A DNA stretch of 64,000 nt from Sulfurimonas sp. (lineage in GTDB: Bacteria > Campylobacterota > Campylobacteria > Campylobacterales > Sulfurimonadaceae), in the NCBI GenBank assembly GCA_028044295.1, contig JAOFSE010000001.1:242027-306026 (forward strand). The letters are read 5' to 3'. Both the position numbers and the translations under genes were made by a program. Position 1 is the stretch's first letter. Each line of letters begins with the position of its first letter. Positions 1-11,631 of this stretch are shown here, piece after piece. The notes below the pieces were generated by a model, which saw nothing but the letters and a program-made list of their open reading frames with translations, had not been told where the DNA came from and searched no databases.

Positions 1-2
1 CA

Positions 3-53
3 CTTGCAATTGCCTTAGAAGAAAAAGGTTATGAAGATGTCTTGCACAGCTAG
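3..53 (+). CDS. sufC: SufC C-terminal tail (partial)
   Basis: The third frame at the left edge is open and ends at a TAG at 51-53, giving a 16-residue tail (LAIALEEKGYEDVLHS). A tail with an ALEEKGY-type stretch is typical of SufC, the ABC-type ATPase that works with SufB and SufD, and the next gene is sufD. The stop lies 23 bases inside the sufD reading frame, the tight overlap expected in a suf operon. Only the tail is visible, so identity rests mostly on position. Confidence 0.6.
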   Translation, partial: LAIALEEKGYEDVLHS

Positions 54-1173
54 AGAGTACTTAAGTGGCTTAAATAATTTCAATCGTTTTCATTCCAATA
101 AAGAAGAGGCATGGCGATTTTCCAAACTAAATAAGTGGCTAGATAAAGAGTATAAAAACCAAACATCTACAATAAATAAAGTATCACTACCTATAAATGC
201 ATCTAACAAGATAACTATACATAATGGTCAAATAGACTCTAAAGAGCTATCTGATAACATAACAGTTGATATAAAAGACACTAAGTTAGATAGTACATTA
301 AATCCATATCTCGAAATTATCAAAGATATAAATCAATCAACCATAAGTCTTACATTTGAAAGCAATATAAATACGCCAATACTTATTCACCATACATACG
401 ATGAAGGTTGTGTTCTAGCTTCATCTCTGGAAATACACTTAGAAAAATCCTTACATATTGACATACTAGAGTATTTTGAAGGTGCAAAAGATAGTTTTGT
501 ACTTCATTCAAATACTCTACATGTAGGAAGTAAATCATCTCTTCACTTAAGCAGTATTCAAAACCTAGATATGAGTGCTTTTTTTCTAACTCATACACGA
601 CAAACCATAAATAAACATAGCAATTTAAAAGAGTTTATTCTCTTCAATGGAGCTAGTTTTCACCAACACTTTTTAGAATCAAATCTATACCAGAGTTCAA
701 CTAGGGAGTTAAATGTTCTAATAAACTCTAAAAAAGAGCAAAAACATTTACTTAGTACTACACTAACACATGTCGAGGAAAACACTAGCAGTTTCCAAAG
801 AGCTAAAGAGCTATTAAGAGGTAGTAGTATGGCATTATTTGATGCGCGTTGTATTATATTAAATGGAGCAAGTGGCTCGGATGTACGACAAGAAAACCGT
901 GCTCTTCTTCTTTCAAAACACGCTCATTTACATGCTAAACCTCATTTAGAGATATTTACAGAGGAGTTAACAGCTTCTCATGGTGCAACTGTAGGTGAGC
1001 TAGACATAGAAGCGCTAAACTATTTAAAATCAAGAGGTATAAAAGAAAACAAGGCTCATAAAATACTTACAGATGCTTTTGTGGATGATATTTTAGGTAC
1101 CTTAGATAATGATGACTATATGCAAGTTGTAAAAGGACTTCTTGAAGAGGAGAACAATCATGAAAAACTATAA
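31..1173 (+). CDS. sufD: Fe-S cluster assembly protein SufD
   Basis: 380 residues. This is the SufB/SufD-family subunit of the SufBCD scaffold that builds Fe-S clusters in the cytoplasm. The C-terminal half has the family beta-helix signatures: a QENRALLLSKHAHLHAKPHLEI stretch (about 289-310) and SHGATVGELD (about 322-331), which carries the conserved His of the SufB-SufD interface. ATG 31 and ATG 37 are both possible starts; AAAAGG at 23-28 is the only ribosome-site-like sequence and fits the second better. It overlaps sufC upstream and sufS downstream, so the genes are almost certainly cotranscribed and translationally coupled. Confidence 0.9.
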   Translation: MKMSCTAREYLSGLNNFNRFHSNKEEAWRFSKLNKWLDKEYKNQTSTINKVSLPINASNKITIHNGQIDSKELSDNITVDIKDTKLDSTLNPYLEIIKDINQSTISLTFESNINTPILIHHTYDEGCVLASSLEIHLEKSLHIDILEYFEGAKDSFVLHSNTLHVGSKSSLHLSSIQNLDMSAFFLTHTRQTINKHSNLKEFILFNGASFHQHFLESNLYQSSTRELNVLINSKKEQKHLLSTTLTHVEENTSSFQRAKELLRGSSMALFDARCIILNGASGSDVRQENRALLLSKHAHLHAKPHLEIFTEELTASHGATVGELDIEALNYLKSRGIKENKAHKILTDAFVDDILGTLDNDDYMQVVKGLLEEENNHEKL

Positions 1174-2350
1174 AAACGATTTCCCTTTTTTTGAAAATGT
1201 AAGTGATATATATTTTGATAGTGCTGCAACATCACAAAAACCAAAAGCAGTACTAGATAAGCTAAAGGAATACTACACATCCTACTGTGCAAATACTCAT
1301 CGTGGATCTCATGACTTAGGTAACAGAGCAACAAGGGAGTATGAAGAAGCCAGAGAGACTACAAGGGAGTTTATAAACGCACAACAAACCGAAGAGATAG
1401 TTTTCACAAAAGGTACAACAGAAGCCATAAACCTTATTGCATCTAGTTTTGTTAGTCAAAGGTTTAAAACGCTTATATTATCACGTTTAGAGCATCACTC
1501 AAATATTGTTCCTTGGCAACTTAATGGCTTTAAAGAAGGAGAGAATTTATTTATAATACCTATGAATGATGACTTAAGCATAAACCTAAAGGCCTACAAA
1601 GAATTACTAAAAGAGCATCCAAATTCATTTGTCTCTGTCACACATGTATCAAATGCTTTTGGTATCATAAATCCAGTAAGAGAGTTAACATACTTAGCTC
1701 ATAAATATGATTCTACAATACTAGTTGATGGAGCCCAAGCAATAGCTCACATTGATGTAGATGTTAAAGAACTAAATGTGGACTTTTATGTTTTTTCTGC
1801 TCATAAAATGTTTGGTCCAACAGGTGTTGGTGTACTGTATGGTAAATATGAATTACTTAATCAAACTAAACCTTATCAAGGTGGTGGAACCATGATAGAT
1901 GATGTTAGTTTTGAAAAAACAACATATCTGAACCCACCACATCGCTTTGAAGCAGGCACACAAAATATTGCCGGAGTTATTGGCTTTAAAGAAGCTATAA
2001 AATATATAAATGATATCGGTTACAACGAAATTGTAAGGCATGATATGCAGCTAATAAGATATGCCAATAGTGAACTAAAAAAAATAGATTCTCTTCGACT
2101 ATTTACAGATAGTGATAATATATGCGGAAACATAAGTTTTAATATTGATGGAATCCATCACAACGACATAGGAGTCTTGCTGGATAAACAGCACATTACA
2201 CTAAGAACTGGGCATCATTGTGCCCTGCCTGCTATGAAGTACCTAGGAGTTGATGGAAGCGTAAGAGTTAGTTTTACTATATACAATACTATAGAAGAGA
2301 TAGATATCTTTATAAAGGCACTTATAAGAGCTATAGGAATGTTAAAATGA
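1160..2350 (+). CDS. sufS: Cysteine desulfurase SufS (class V aminotransferase fold)
   Basis: 396 residues from ATG 1160, chosen because GAGGAG at 1147-1152 is a good ribosome site; the frame is open back to 1142. It is a PLP enzyme taking sulfur from cysteine for Fe-S clusters. Visible signatures are the N-terminal FDSAATSQKP, THVSNAFG, the PLP lysine in VFSAHKMFGPTGVG (near residue 215) and the persulfide cysteine in LRTGHHCALP (near 354). Length is normal for group II SufS/CsdA enzymes. The start overlaps the end of sufD and the stop overlaps sufE in an ATGA. Confidence 0.95.
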   Translation: MKNYKNDFPFFENVSDIYFDSAATSQKPKAVLDKLKEYYTSYCANTHRGSHDLGNRATREYEEARETTREFINAQQTEEIVFTKGTTEAINLIASSFVSQRFKTLILSRLEHHSNIVPWQLNGFKEGENLFIIPMNDDLSINLKAYKELLKEHPNSFVSVTHVSNAFGIINPVRELTYLAHKYDSTILVDGAQAIAHIDVDVKELNVDFYVFSAHKMFGPTGVGVLYGKYELLNQTKPYQGGGTMIDDVSFEKTTYLNPPHRFEAGTQNIAGVIGFKEAIKYINDIGYNEIVRHDMQLIRYANSELKKIDSLRLFTDSDNICGNISFNIDGIHHNDIGVLLDKQHITLRTGHHCALPAMKYLGVDGSVRVSFTIYNTIEEIDIFIKALIRAIGMLK

Positions 2351-2772
2351 TTATTAGAGAACGTATTAAAGAGATTAGCAATAACCTTTCGCTTTTTGAT
2401 GATGTTATGCAAAAGTATGAGTACATCATAGAACTTGGGCATGAACTTCCTTCTCTAGATAATAAATATAAAACTGATGCTTACAGAGTTAAAGGCTGTC
2501 AGTCAAATGTATGGCTAAATGCATACGAAAAAGAGGATAAACTATTTTTTGAAGCAGACTCTGATGCTCTTATAGTTAGAGGACTGGTAAATATACTCAT
2601 AAGTATTTACTCATCAAATAGTGTAGGTGAGATACTAAATAGTCCATCTACATTATTAGAGGAATTGGGCCTAAATGAAATCATTACAGCTGGTAGACAG
2701 AATGGAGTAAACTCTATGCTTAAGCGTATATATCAGTTTGCTCATAGTAAAAAAGGAGGAATCAATGTATGA
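2347..2772 (+). CDS. sufE: SufE-family sulfur acceptor
   Basis: 141 residues. SufE takes the persulfide sulfur from SufS and passes it to the SufBCD scaffold. The family signature is present: LPSLDNKYKTDAYRVKGCQSNVWL, with the acceptor cysteine in GCQS (near residue 51). The start codon shares bases with the sufS stop (ATGA) and the 3' end overlaps the next gene, consistent with coupled translation. Confidence 0.93.
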   Translation: MIIRERIKEISNNLSLFDDVMQKYEYIIELGHELPSLDNKYKTDAYRVKGCQSNVWLNAYEKEDKLFFEADSDALIVRGLVNILISIYSSNSVGEILNSPSTLLEELGLNEIITAGRQNGVNSMLKRIYQFAHSKKGGINV

Positions 2773-3088
2773 TTTAGAGATAACAAAAGAGAAAATCATA
2801 AACAATATAAAAGATGTGTATGATCCAGAAATTTCTATAAATATATATGACCTTGGTCTTATTTATTCCATAAAGACACAAGAAGACAATGGTGAAGTTA
2901 CATGCGATATAGATATGACTCTTACATCATTTGCCTGCGCTGTTGTAGATACTTTGGTTGAGAGAGTGGAGCTAGCAGCTTTAATGGTTGAAGAAGTACA
3001 AGATGTTAACGTAAACCTTGTTTTTGAACCACCATGGAATCAAGAGAACATTACATATGAAGGAAGACTAGAACTTGGTCTACTCTAG
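2765..3088 (+). CDS. DUF59/MIP18-family (SufT-like) Fe-S maturation protein
   Basis: 107 residues from ATG 2765, preceded by a strong AAGGAGG at 2754-2760; the frame is open to 2738 but lacks a ribosome site there. The DUF59 fold signature is clear: VYDPEISINIYDLGLIY near the N-terminus, then TLTSFACAVVDTL with the cysteine at the usual place, and VNLVFEPPWN. DUF59 proteins in suf operons (SufT) help mature Fe-S proteins. It is the last gene of the suf run; its stop directly abuts the convergent nadK stop with no room for a separate terminator. Confidence 0.85.
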   Translation: MYDLEITKEKIINNIKDVYDPEISINIYDLGLIYSIKTQEDNGEVTCDIDMTLTSFACAVVDTLVERVELAALMVEEVQDVNVNLVFEPPWNQENITYEGRLELGLL

Positions 3089-3943
3089 TTAGTCACCCCA
3101 GCCTAGCTTATCTTTTAGTACAGCGGCGTAGTTAAAGTCTTCTTTATGAAGAAGCTTGATGGTCTTTGTAGCTAGCTTAATATGTATACTCTCACCAAGA
3201 CCAAGCTCATGTACATCTTGTCCATCTATAATAATCAGAGCTCTTTCTTCAGAGGTCTTCATCTCTATAGCAAACTTACCAGGAAGAACAACAGGTTTTT
3301 GAGTCAAAGAATGTGGACAAATAGGAGTAAGAGCAAAAACATTTGTCATTGGAAAAAGAACTGGACCACCAGCTGACAGATTATAAGCAGTTGATCCAGT
3401 AGGAGTTGAGACAATTACTCCGTCACCATAGTAAGTATTAAATGGCTTTGAGTCAACGAGAGTTTCTACATGTATCATATTTGATACCCTTGTTCTTGTA
3501 AGTACTACATCGTTAAATGCGTACATTTTTACTTCTTTATCATCTTTTATTACAGTCGCTTCTAAAAGCGCTCTTTCATCTACCTTGTAGTTTCCATCTA
3601 GTATGTCTTTTACAAAGCCTTCAAGTTCATCCATTGACAAATCTGCTAAAAAACCGAGGTTTCCAGCATGCACGCCAAGAATTGGTATATCAAAATCAAA
3701 TGATTTTCTAACAGTTGATATAAGTGTACCATCACCACCTATAGTTACAAGAAAATCCGATTTTTTGCTCATAGTTGTAAAGTCAGGGCCATTCAAACCA
3801 ATCATATCAGCACTTTTACTCTCTAAAAGTACTTCTATATTGAAACTGTTAAAAATATCTTTTAGTTTATTGTAGTTATCTATGAGTTTAGGTGTTGAAG
3901 GTCTCAGTACTACACCAATAGTTTTTATTAGTTTATTATCCAA
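3089..3943 (-). CDS. nadK: NAD kinase
   Basis: 284 residues. It phosphorylates NAD to NADP. The diagnostic GGDGT is present (VTIGGDGTLISTVR, near 68-81), followed by GVHAGNLGFL and the conserved PTGSTAYNLSAGGPV. The start is a TTG at 3941-3943, since no upstream ATG is in frame and the next ATG would remove the N-terminal Rossmann strand. It converges with the suf operon end to end. Confidence 0.93.
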   Translation of the reverse strand: MDNKLIKTIGVVLRPSTPKLIDNYNKLKDIFNSFNIEVLLESKSADMIGLNGPDFTTMSKKSDFLVTIGGDGTLISTVRKSFDFDIPILGVHAGNLGFLADLSMDELEGFVKDILDGNYKVDERALLEATVIKDDKEVKMYAFNDVVLTRTRVSNMIHVETLVDSKPFNTYYGDGVIVSTPTGSTAYNLSAGGPVLFPMTNVFALTPICPHSLTQKPVVLPGKFAIEMKTSEERALIIIDGQDVHELGLGESIHIKLATKTIKLLHKEDFNYAAVLKDKLGWGD

Positions 3944-3996
3944 AAATGTCTCTTTTTAAAATATTTAGTTGATTATACAATTTTATAGATTAAAAA

Positions 3997-4422
3997 TTAA
4001 ACTTTGATGTTTAAAGGCTCTCGTGATTTAAGAGTATCTAACTTTATAAGGATTTCTAAGACTTCTTTATTGTTTAACATATTGCCTGACTCAGTAATTC
4101 TCTGGTTGAGTTCTGCTCTAGTCTTGTACTCATTTATTAGGTTATGATTTCTAGGTTCAAGCTTACGCGAGTCTAATGTAAGTGTAGCGTGAGCCTGAAG
4201 GCTTATTTCTTGTTTAGAAAAGAGCTCTTGAGACATCTGCATAATCTCATTATTACTTATATTTTTAACATTATACTTGTTAGCCATATCGTAAAAGTCT
4301 TGAGCTTCTAAGACGACTTTAGGCTTTGAATTTGCACTCTCACTATTAGTATGTTGGTGACGAGTGTCTTTAGTATTTAAGCTTGTAGTTATACTTGGAC
4401 TAAAGCTACTAACTGGATTCAT
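3997..4422 (-). CDS. Conserved-looking hypothetical protein
   Basis: 141 residues, not recognised. The start is well supported by GGAAGGG a few bases upstream. The N-terminal third is Ser/Thr/Asn-rich and probably disordered; the rest is predicted helical by eye, with an EAQDFYDMANKYNVKNISNNEIMQMS stretch and a C-terminal leucine-rich helix. No signal peptide or membrane segment. It sits upstream of nadK on the same strand, 53 bases away, and is divergent from aspS. Confidence 0.7.
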   Translation of the reverse strand: MNPVSSFSPSITTSLNTKDTRHQHTNSESANSKPKVVLEAQDFYDMANKYNVKNISNNEIMQMSQELFSKQEISLQAHATLTLDSRKLEPRNHNLINEYKTRAELNQRITESGNMLNNKEVLEILIKLDTLKSREPLNIKV

Positions 4423-4503
4423 TCACTGCCCTTCCATTTAATTAGAGAAGAAAAAGCAAAATTTATTCCATAAACACATGAGGAAATGTAAGCTTAACTT
4501 AGC

Positions 4504-4509
4504 TATAAT
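4504..4509 (+). promoter_or_regulatory. aspS -10 element
   Basis: TATAAT 30 bases before the aspS ATG, with AGGA at 4526-4529 as ribosome site. No good TTGACA-like -35, which is normal for this phylum. Confidence 0.65.
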
Positions 4510-4538
4510 CGCGAAAATTATTTTTAGGACTCTATTCT

Positions 4539-6296
4539 ATGAGAAGTCATTATTGTACAGATTTAAGTGAATCAAATGTAGGTCAAGATGTTGTTTTAGC
4601 TGGTTGGGCTAACAACTATCGTGACCATGGTGGTATTGTATTTATCGATTTAAGAGACAAAACAGGTCTTGTTCAACTAACATGTGACCCAGAACATAAT
4701 GCAGAAGCTCATAAAGTTTCTGATAGTGTTCGTGATGAATTTGTTCTTATAGCAAAAGGTACAGTTCGTCTTCGTGGCGAGGGTTTAACTAATCCACGTC
4801 TTAAGACAGGTGCTATCGAGATTATTATCAATGAGCTTATAATTGAAAACAAGTCTGCTCCAGTTCCGTTTGTAATTGGTGATAAAAATGTTGGTGAAGA
4901 GACAACACTTAAGTACCGTTACTTAGAACTTCGTGACCCTGATCTTTATGAAGTGTTTCGCCTGCGTTCTAAAGCAGCAATCGCAGCTAGAAATATACTT
5001 GATGAAAATGGTTTCTTAGAAGTAGAAACTCCAATTCTTACTAAATCTACTCCAGAAGGCGCAAGAGATTATCTAGTTCCATCTCGTGTTCACAACGGTG
5101 AGTTCTACGCTCTTCCTCAATCACCACAACTTTTCAAACAACTTTTAATGGTTGGTGGATTTGATAGATACTTCCAAATAGCAAAATGTTTCCGTGATGA
5201 AGATTTACGTGCTGACAGACAACCAGAATTTACTCAGATAGATGTTGAGATGAGTTTTTGTAATCAAGAAGACGTTATAAAAGTTGCAGAAGACTTACTA
5301 ATGGCTATGTTTAAAGCTTGTGGTGTTGAAGTTCAAGCTCCGTTTAATCGTATCACGTACAACAACGCTATGGAATGGTATGGTTCTGATAAACCAGACC
5401 TAAGATACGATCTCAAGATGGTTGATGTTATAGATATCTTTGAGAGATGTGACAATGAAATTTTCACAAACATAGCTAAGCAACCTCACAAAAACCGTAT
5501 TAAAGCGCTTAAAGTACCTGGTGCTGACCTAATCTTCTCAAAACGTGAGATGAAAGGTTTTGAAGACTTCGTACGTAAATTTGGTGCGCACGGTCTTGGT
5601 TACTTCCAAATGAAAGAAGATGGTCTTAAAGGTCCACTTATCAAATTCTTTACAGAAGAAGATATAGCTCTTTTAGTTGAGAGACTTGGCATGGAAGTTG
5701 GAGATGTTGTATTCTTCGGTGCTGGCGATAAAAAAACTGTATGGGACTACATGGGTAGACTAAGAATTTTCCTTGCAGAACATGAAAAAATGAGCATACT
5801 TGATAGAGATGCTTTTGAATTCGTATGGGTTGTTGACTTCCCAATGTTTGAAGTTGAAGATGGTCGCGTTAAAGCACTTCACCACCCATTTACGCAACCT
5901 AAAGATACTGATAAGGATGATGTTGAAGAGATAGAGTCTATCGCTTACGATATCGTTCTTAACGGTACTGAACTTGGTGGTGGATCTATCCGTATCCATA
6001 AAGAAGATGTTCAAAATGAAGTATTTAAACTTCTAGGTATCGAAGAAGAAGAAGCGCAAGAGAAGTTTGGTTTCCTACTAGACGCTCTTAAATTTGGTGC
6101 TCCTCCACATGGTGGTTTCGCACTAGGTTTTGACAGACTAATGATGTTGATATCTAAAAAAGCTAGTATTCGTGATGTTATAGCATTCCCTAAAACGCAA
6201 AAAGCTTCTTGTGTACTTACTAAAGCACCGAGTGCTGTTGATAACACTCAACTTCGTGACCTACATATTCGCCTTCGTGAACAAACAAAAGCATAA
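4539..6296 (+). CDS. aspS: Aspartyl-tRNA synthetase
   Basis: 585 residues, class II synthetase. An N-terminal OB-fold anticodon-binding domain ([22 protein letters not shown], about 22-43) precedes the catalytic core with [37 protein letters not shown], motif 2 ([16 protein letters not shown]) and motif 3 ([13 protein letters not shown], near 524-536). The bacterial GAD insertion lies between. In Campylobacterota that lack an asparaginyl-tRNA synthetase this enzyme is usually non-discriminating and works with GatCAB; that is family knowledge, not visible here. The stop overlaps the adk start by one base. Confidence 0.97.
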   Translation: MRSHYCTDLSESNVGQDVVLAGWANNYRDHGGIVFIDLRDKTGLVQLTCDPEHNAEAHKVSDSVRDEFVLIAKGTVRLRGEGLTNPRLKTGAIEIIINELIIENKSAPVPFVIGDKNVGEETTLKYRYLELRDPDLYEVFRLRSKAAIAARNILDENGFLEVETPILTKSTPEGARDYLVPSRVHNGEFYALPQSPQLFKQLLMVGGFDRYFQIAKCFRDEDLRADRQPEFTQIDVEMSFCNQEDVIKVAEDLLMAMFKACGVEVQAPFNRITYNNAMEWYGSDKPDLRYDLKMVDVIDIFERCDNEIFTNIAKQPHKNRIKALKVPGADLIFSKREMKGFEDFVRKFGAHGLGYFQMKEDGLKGPLIKFFTEEDIALLVERLGMEVGDVVFFGAGDKKTVWDYMGRLRIFLAEHEKMSILDRDAFEFVWVVDFPMFEVEDGRVKALHHPFTQPKDTDKDDVEEIESIAYDIVLNGTELGGGSIRIHKEDVQNEVFKLLGIEEEEAQEKFGFLLDALKFGAPPHGGFALGFDRLMMLISKKASIRDVIAFPKTQKASCVLTKAPSAVDNTQLRDLHIRLREQTKA

Positions 6297-6865
6297 TGAA
6301 AAAACTTTTTCTAATTATCGGAGCTCCAGGCTCTGGTAAGACTACAGATGCTGAACTAATAGCAGAGCAAAATGACAATATTACGCACTATTCTACTGGA
6401 GATATGCTTCGTGCAGAAGTTGCAACAGGAAGTGATATAGGTAAAGAGTTAGATTCTTACATGTCAAAAGGTCTTATAGTTCCAATAGAAGTGGCTATTA
6501 AAACTATCACTAACGCTATCAAAAATGCTCCTACTGATATAATCATCATAGATGGTTATCCTAGAAGTATCGAACAGTTAAATGCTCTTGATGAGTTTCT
6601 ACATGTAGACTCTTCTTTAGAGCTGACAAGCGTTATAGAAGTAGAAGTAAGTGAAGATACAGCAAGAGATAGAGTTCTTGGTCGAAACCGTGGTGCTGAT
6701 GATAACACAGAAGTGTTTGACAACCGCATGAAAGTTTATACTGAGCCTTTAGCTGACATCCAAGCTTTTTATAAGCCTAAAAATCTTCTACATGTAATAT
6801 CTGGTGAAGGTACTATTGAAGAAGTTGTTTCTGAGATGGGAAGTTTTATAAACTCTAACCTATAA
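6296..6865 (+). CDS. adk: Adenylate kinase, short campylobacterotal type
   Basis: 189 residues. It interconverts ATP+AMP and 2 ADP. The P-loop is GAPGSGKTT (residues 9-17), the AMP-binding stretch is [13 protein letters not shown] and the Walker B-like segment is IIIDGYPRS. The LID is only a short loop (LGRNRGADDN), as in Helicobacter and Campylobacter Adk. It is translationally coupled to aspS. A second, long-type adenylate kinase lies 1.5 kb away on the other strand, which is unusual. Confidence 0.92.
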   Translation: MKKLFLIIGAPGSGKTTDAELIAEQNDNITHYSTGDMLRAEVATGSDIGKELDSYMSKGLIVPIEVAIKTITNAIKNAPTDIIIIDGYPRSIEQLNALDEFLHVDSSLELTSVIEVEVSEDTARDRVLGRNRGADDNTEVFDNRMKVYTEPLADIQAFYKPKNLLHVISGEGTIEEVVSEMGSFINSNL

Positions 6866-6881
6866 AACATTAATTCTATGA

Positions 6882-6887
6882 TAGAAT
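6882..6887 (+). promoter_or_regulatory. -10 element for the DUF2780-like gene
   Basis: TAGAAT 27 bases before the ATG, followed by an AGGATG ribosome site near 6905. It supports transcription separate from aspS-adk. Confidence 0.45.
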
Positions 6888-6914
6888 ATTTCAATTCAAA
6901 TCATAGGATGAACA

Positions 6915-7397
6915 ATGTTAAAAACAATCTCTTCAATTTTACTAGTATCCACTCTATCTCAAGCAGGAATGTTTGACAGTGTTGTAAGTAACCTTTCGAA
7001 TGAAGCTACAAGTGCAATAGCACCTAAAACAACAGCTCCTTCGTCAAATGGACTCTTTAGTTCTTTAACTGACTCACTTAACGTAACACCTACACAAGCG
7101 TCAGGCGGTACAGCAGCTCTAATGCAATATGCAAAATCAAAAACTTCTGTTGGTGACTACTCAAAAATGACAGAAAGCATTCCAGGTTTAAAAGATGTAA
7201 GCTCAGGTGCTTCTATGCTTGGAGCACTTGGTGGAACGATGGATACTGTCGAGTCTGTAAATTCTGCCTTCAAATCTTTAGGTATGGATTCTGCAATGGT
7301 TAGCAAGTTTATACCTGTAATCAAAAACTTTATGGGTGGCTCTGATAAAGGAGAATCTCAATCTATACTGACTAAGGCTCTAAGCGCTTTCATGTAA
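6915..7397 (+). CDS. Exported DUF2780 (VcgC/VcgE)-like protein
   Basis: 160 residues with a signal peptide (MLKTISSILLVSTLSQA, cleavage probably after Ala17). The segment LNVTPTQASGGTAALMQYAKS followed by a helical region ending LSAFM resembles the DUF2780 family, whose function is unknown. Low-complexity Ser/Thr-rich linker at about 35-60. It is monocistronic with its own promoter and ribosome site. Confidence 0.7.
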   Translation: MLKTISSILLVSTLSQAGMFDSVVSNLSNEATSAIAPKTTAPSSNGLFSSLTDSLNVTPTQASGGTAALMQYAKSKTSVGDYSKMTESIPGLKDVSSGASMLGALGGTMDTVESVNSAFKSLGMDSAMVSKFIPVIKNFMGGSDKGESQSILTKALSAFM

Positions 7398-7457
7398 GTA
7401 GTTTTTTATCAAAAAAGTTTTATAGTTTAGTATTTAAAAATCAGATATACTAATACT

Positions 7458-8339
7458 ATGAAACATAATATAGACGATACGGTATTTTCTGTTATAAATG
7501 CTATTCCAAATCCAGTTATTGTTATAAGTAATGATAAATTACAAAGTGTAAACAACGCATTTCTAAATTTTTTCTCCATAACATCAATAGAAGAATTCAA
7601 CAACCTACATACCTCTATAGCTAATCTTTTTATAAAAAATAATGGTTTTTTCACACTATCTGATGTTGACAATGACGAGTTTTGGACTGATTATTTATTT
7701 TCTAGACCAGAAGCGAGTCGTATAGTATCTATTATTGATAGTCACAATAATCTAAGAGATTTTGAAATGACTCTAAAAAAAATAGAGCATGCTTCAGAAT
7801 ATATAGTCGTCTTTAATGACATCACTACATATATCTCTGAAAAAAATGAGTATGAATACTTTGCATACCATGATCATCTAACTAAAATATATAATAGGCA
7901 AAAATTTGATGAGCTGTTTTTAAAAGAATTTGAAAGCATAAAAAGATACAAAGATAACTTTTCTGTAATTTTAATAGACTTGGATAAATTTAAAATTGTT
8001 AATGATACTTTTGGACATCTTGTAGGCGACCTAGTGCTTGTTGCAGTCGTTGGAATAATTACAAAAGAGTTAAGAGTCAATGATATATTTGCTCGCTGGG
8101 GCGGTGAAGAGTTTATAATATTATTACCAAGAACAGATATAAATGGTGCATATATTAAAGCGCAGGAGTTACGTCAGAGTATTGAATCTTATGTAAATAA
8201 AGAATTACCTCCCATAACAATAAGTGCGGGAGTAACTCAAGTAAACAATTCTGACAGCATAAACAGTTGCTTAAAACGTGTTGATGATGCTCTATATCAA
8301 GCAAAAGAAAAAAGAAATGATGTTGTAAAACTTGTATAA
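7458..8339 (+). CDS. PAS-like sensor diguanylate cyclase
   Basis: 293 residues, cytoplasmic. An N-terminal PAS-like domain (about 1-125) is joined to a GGDEF domain beginning at AYHDHLTKIYNRQKFDELF. The active-site motif is RWGGEEF and an RxxD inhibitory site (RVND) lies five residues before it, so it should make cyclic-di-GMP and be feedback-inhibited. No Shine-Dalgarno sequence precedes the ATG. A TATACT at 7446-7451 is so close that the transcript could be leaderless; a TATAGT at 7421-7426 is the alternative. It ends 56 bases before the convergent adenylate kinase. Confidence 0.85.
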   Translation: MKHNIDDTVFSVINAIPNPVIVISNDKLQSVNNAFLNFFSITSIEEFNNLHTSIANLFIKNNGFFTLSDVDNDEFWTDYLFSRPEASRIVSIIDSHNNLRDFEMTLKKIEHASEYIVVFNDITTYISEKNEYEYFAYHDHLTKIYNRQKFDELFLKEFESIKRYKDNFSVILIDLDKFKIVNDTFGHLVGDLVLVAVVGIITKELRVNDIFARWGGEEFIILLPRTDINGAYIKAQELRQSIESYVNKELPPITISAGVTQVNNSDSINSCLKRVDDALYQAKEKRNDVVKLV

Positions 8340-8372
8340 AGAGGATATCGTAGAATCCAGAATAAACCTGAA

Positions 8373-8386
8373 TTCTACATGTAGAA
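8373..8386. repeat. Perfect 14-bp palindrome with CTACATGTAG core
   Basis: TTCTACATGTAGAA lies between the convergent GGDEF and adenylate kinase genes. It is one of at least six exact copies of the CTACATGTAG core in the window (517, 6599, 8375, 14162, 35988, 42688). A partial inverted partner (GTAGAATCC at 8350-8358 against GAATTCTAC) could form a weak hairpin, but there is no T-run. Confidence 0.6.
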
Positions 8387-8395
8387 AGTGAAAAA

Positions 8396-10259
<1,864 letters not shown>

Positions 10260-10404
10260 GCTTCAGTCCCCTTATAAATAGAATACATCTCTATACCAAT
10301 TATAGTTAATTCAAATAAAAATCATCTTTAAAGAAAAATATTATATATGCTTCTTTCAAAGGCAAAATAGTCTAAAATACATTTAACAAATAACAGGATA
10401 TTAA

Positions 10405-11631
10405 ATGCTATTTTCCCAACTAAAACTCTCATCATCTATACTTAACAGCCTTCAAAAAGCTAGTATAACAAAGCCAACAGCTATTCAAGAAAAAGTTATT
10501 CCTCTTGTGTTACAAAAAAAAGATGTAATGGCAATGGCAGAGACTGGAAGTGGAAAAAGTGCTAGTTTTGTTCTTCCTATCTTAGAGATGTGGTCAAAAA
10601 CAAAGGGTGAAGGAAAAGCAAAAATCAAAGCACTAGTGGTTACCCCTACTCGTGAGCTTACACTTCAAATAGCAGATGCTTTTAATACTTTTAGTTCAGA
10701 ACTACATGAAAAACCTAAAGTAGTTAGTGTCATAGGTGGAGAAAGCCTTGGTGACCAGATATATGACATCCAGCAAGGCTGTGATATTTTAGTAGCTACA
10801 TCAGGTCGTCTACTTGATATATTTACAAAAAAACAGATGAGTCTAGCTCACCTAGAGTTCTTTGTGCTTGACGAAGCCGATAAAATGCTTAACCTTGGTT
10901 TTTCGGAAGAACTTGACGTAATACTACAAGAGATACCAAAAGAACGTCAAAATCTACTCTTTTCAGCAACCTACCCTCAAAAGATACTAGATATTGCTTC
11001 TAAAATAACTACAGAAGCTACTCGTGTGACAATAGAACAAGAGATACCGACTGTAGAAAGTGTAACACAACGTGTTATAGAGGTAAATAAAGACAACCGT
11101 GGACCACTTCTAAGAAAGATACTCGATGATAAAAAACTAGATAGAGTAATAGTATTTATGGCAAACAAAAGAGCTACCGATAATATAGCTGCAAAATTTA
11201 TCAAATATGGCTACTCAGCAGAGTCATTTCATGGTGATTTGTACCAAGAAGAAAGAATAGAAACTCTAAATAACTTTAAAAGCAAAAAGACGCGTATACT
11301 CTTTGCTACAGACATCGCAGCAAGAGGTCTAGATATAAACGATGTAACATGTGTTATAAACTTCGACCTACCACGTTCTCCAACTGACTATATACATCGT
11401 ATTGGTCGTACTGCAAGAGCCGGTAAAACTGGTATTGCGATATCATTTATAGACCATGACAGCAGAGCCCATTTTAATATCATTGAGAAAAAATGCAAGG
11501 TAAAACTTACGCCTGAGCAAATAGATGGTTTTGAGCTTCAAGGCAAAGCACCTAAAAAGGTAAAAGGGCCTGCCCCTGTAAAAGGCAAAGGCAAAAGTAA
11601 AAAAGATAAGTTAAGAGAAAAGAACTCTTAG
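10405..11631 (+). CDS. DEAD-box RNA helicase (RhlE/CsdA-like)
   Basis: 408 residues. Q-motif and motif I (AMAETGSGKSASF, about 51-63), PTRELTLQ, DEAD (about 155-158), SAT, and the C-terminal RecA domain with FATDIAARGLDI and HRIGRTARAG. A short basic Lys-rich tail (about 380-408) probably contacts RNA. An AGGATA ribosome site precedes the ATG. Its stop overlaps the convergent porin stop by four bases. Confidence 0.93.
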   Translation: MLFSQLKLSSSILNSLQKASITKPTAIQEKVIPLVLQKKDVMAMAETGSGKSASFVLPILEMWSKTKGEGKAKIKALVVTPTRELTLQIADAFNTFSSELHEKPKVVSVIGGESLGDQIYDIQQGCDILVATSGRLLDIFTKKQMSLAHLEFFVLDEADKMLNLGFSEELDVILQEIPKERQNLLFSATYPQKILDIASKITTEATRVTIEQEIPTVESVTQRVIEVNKDNRGPLLRKILDDKKLDRVIVFMANKRATDNIAAKFIKYGYSAESFHGDLYQEERIETLNNFKSKKTRILFATDIAARGLDINDVTCVINFDLPRSPTDYIHRIGRTARAGKTGIAISFIDHDSRAHFNIIEKKCKVKLTPEQIDGFELQGKAPKKVKGPAPVKGKGKSKKDKLREKNS

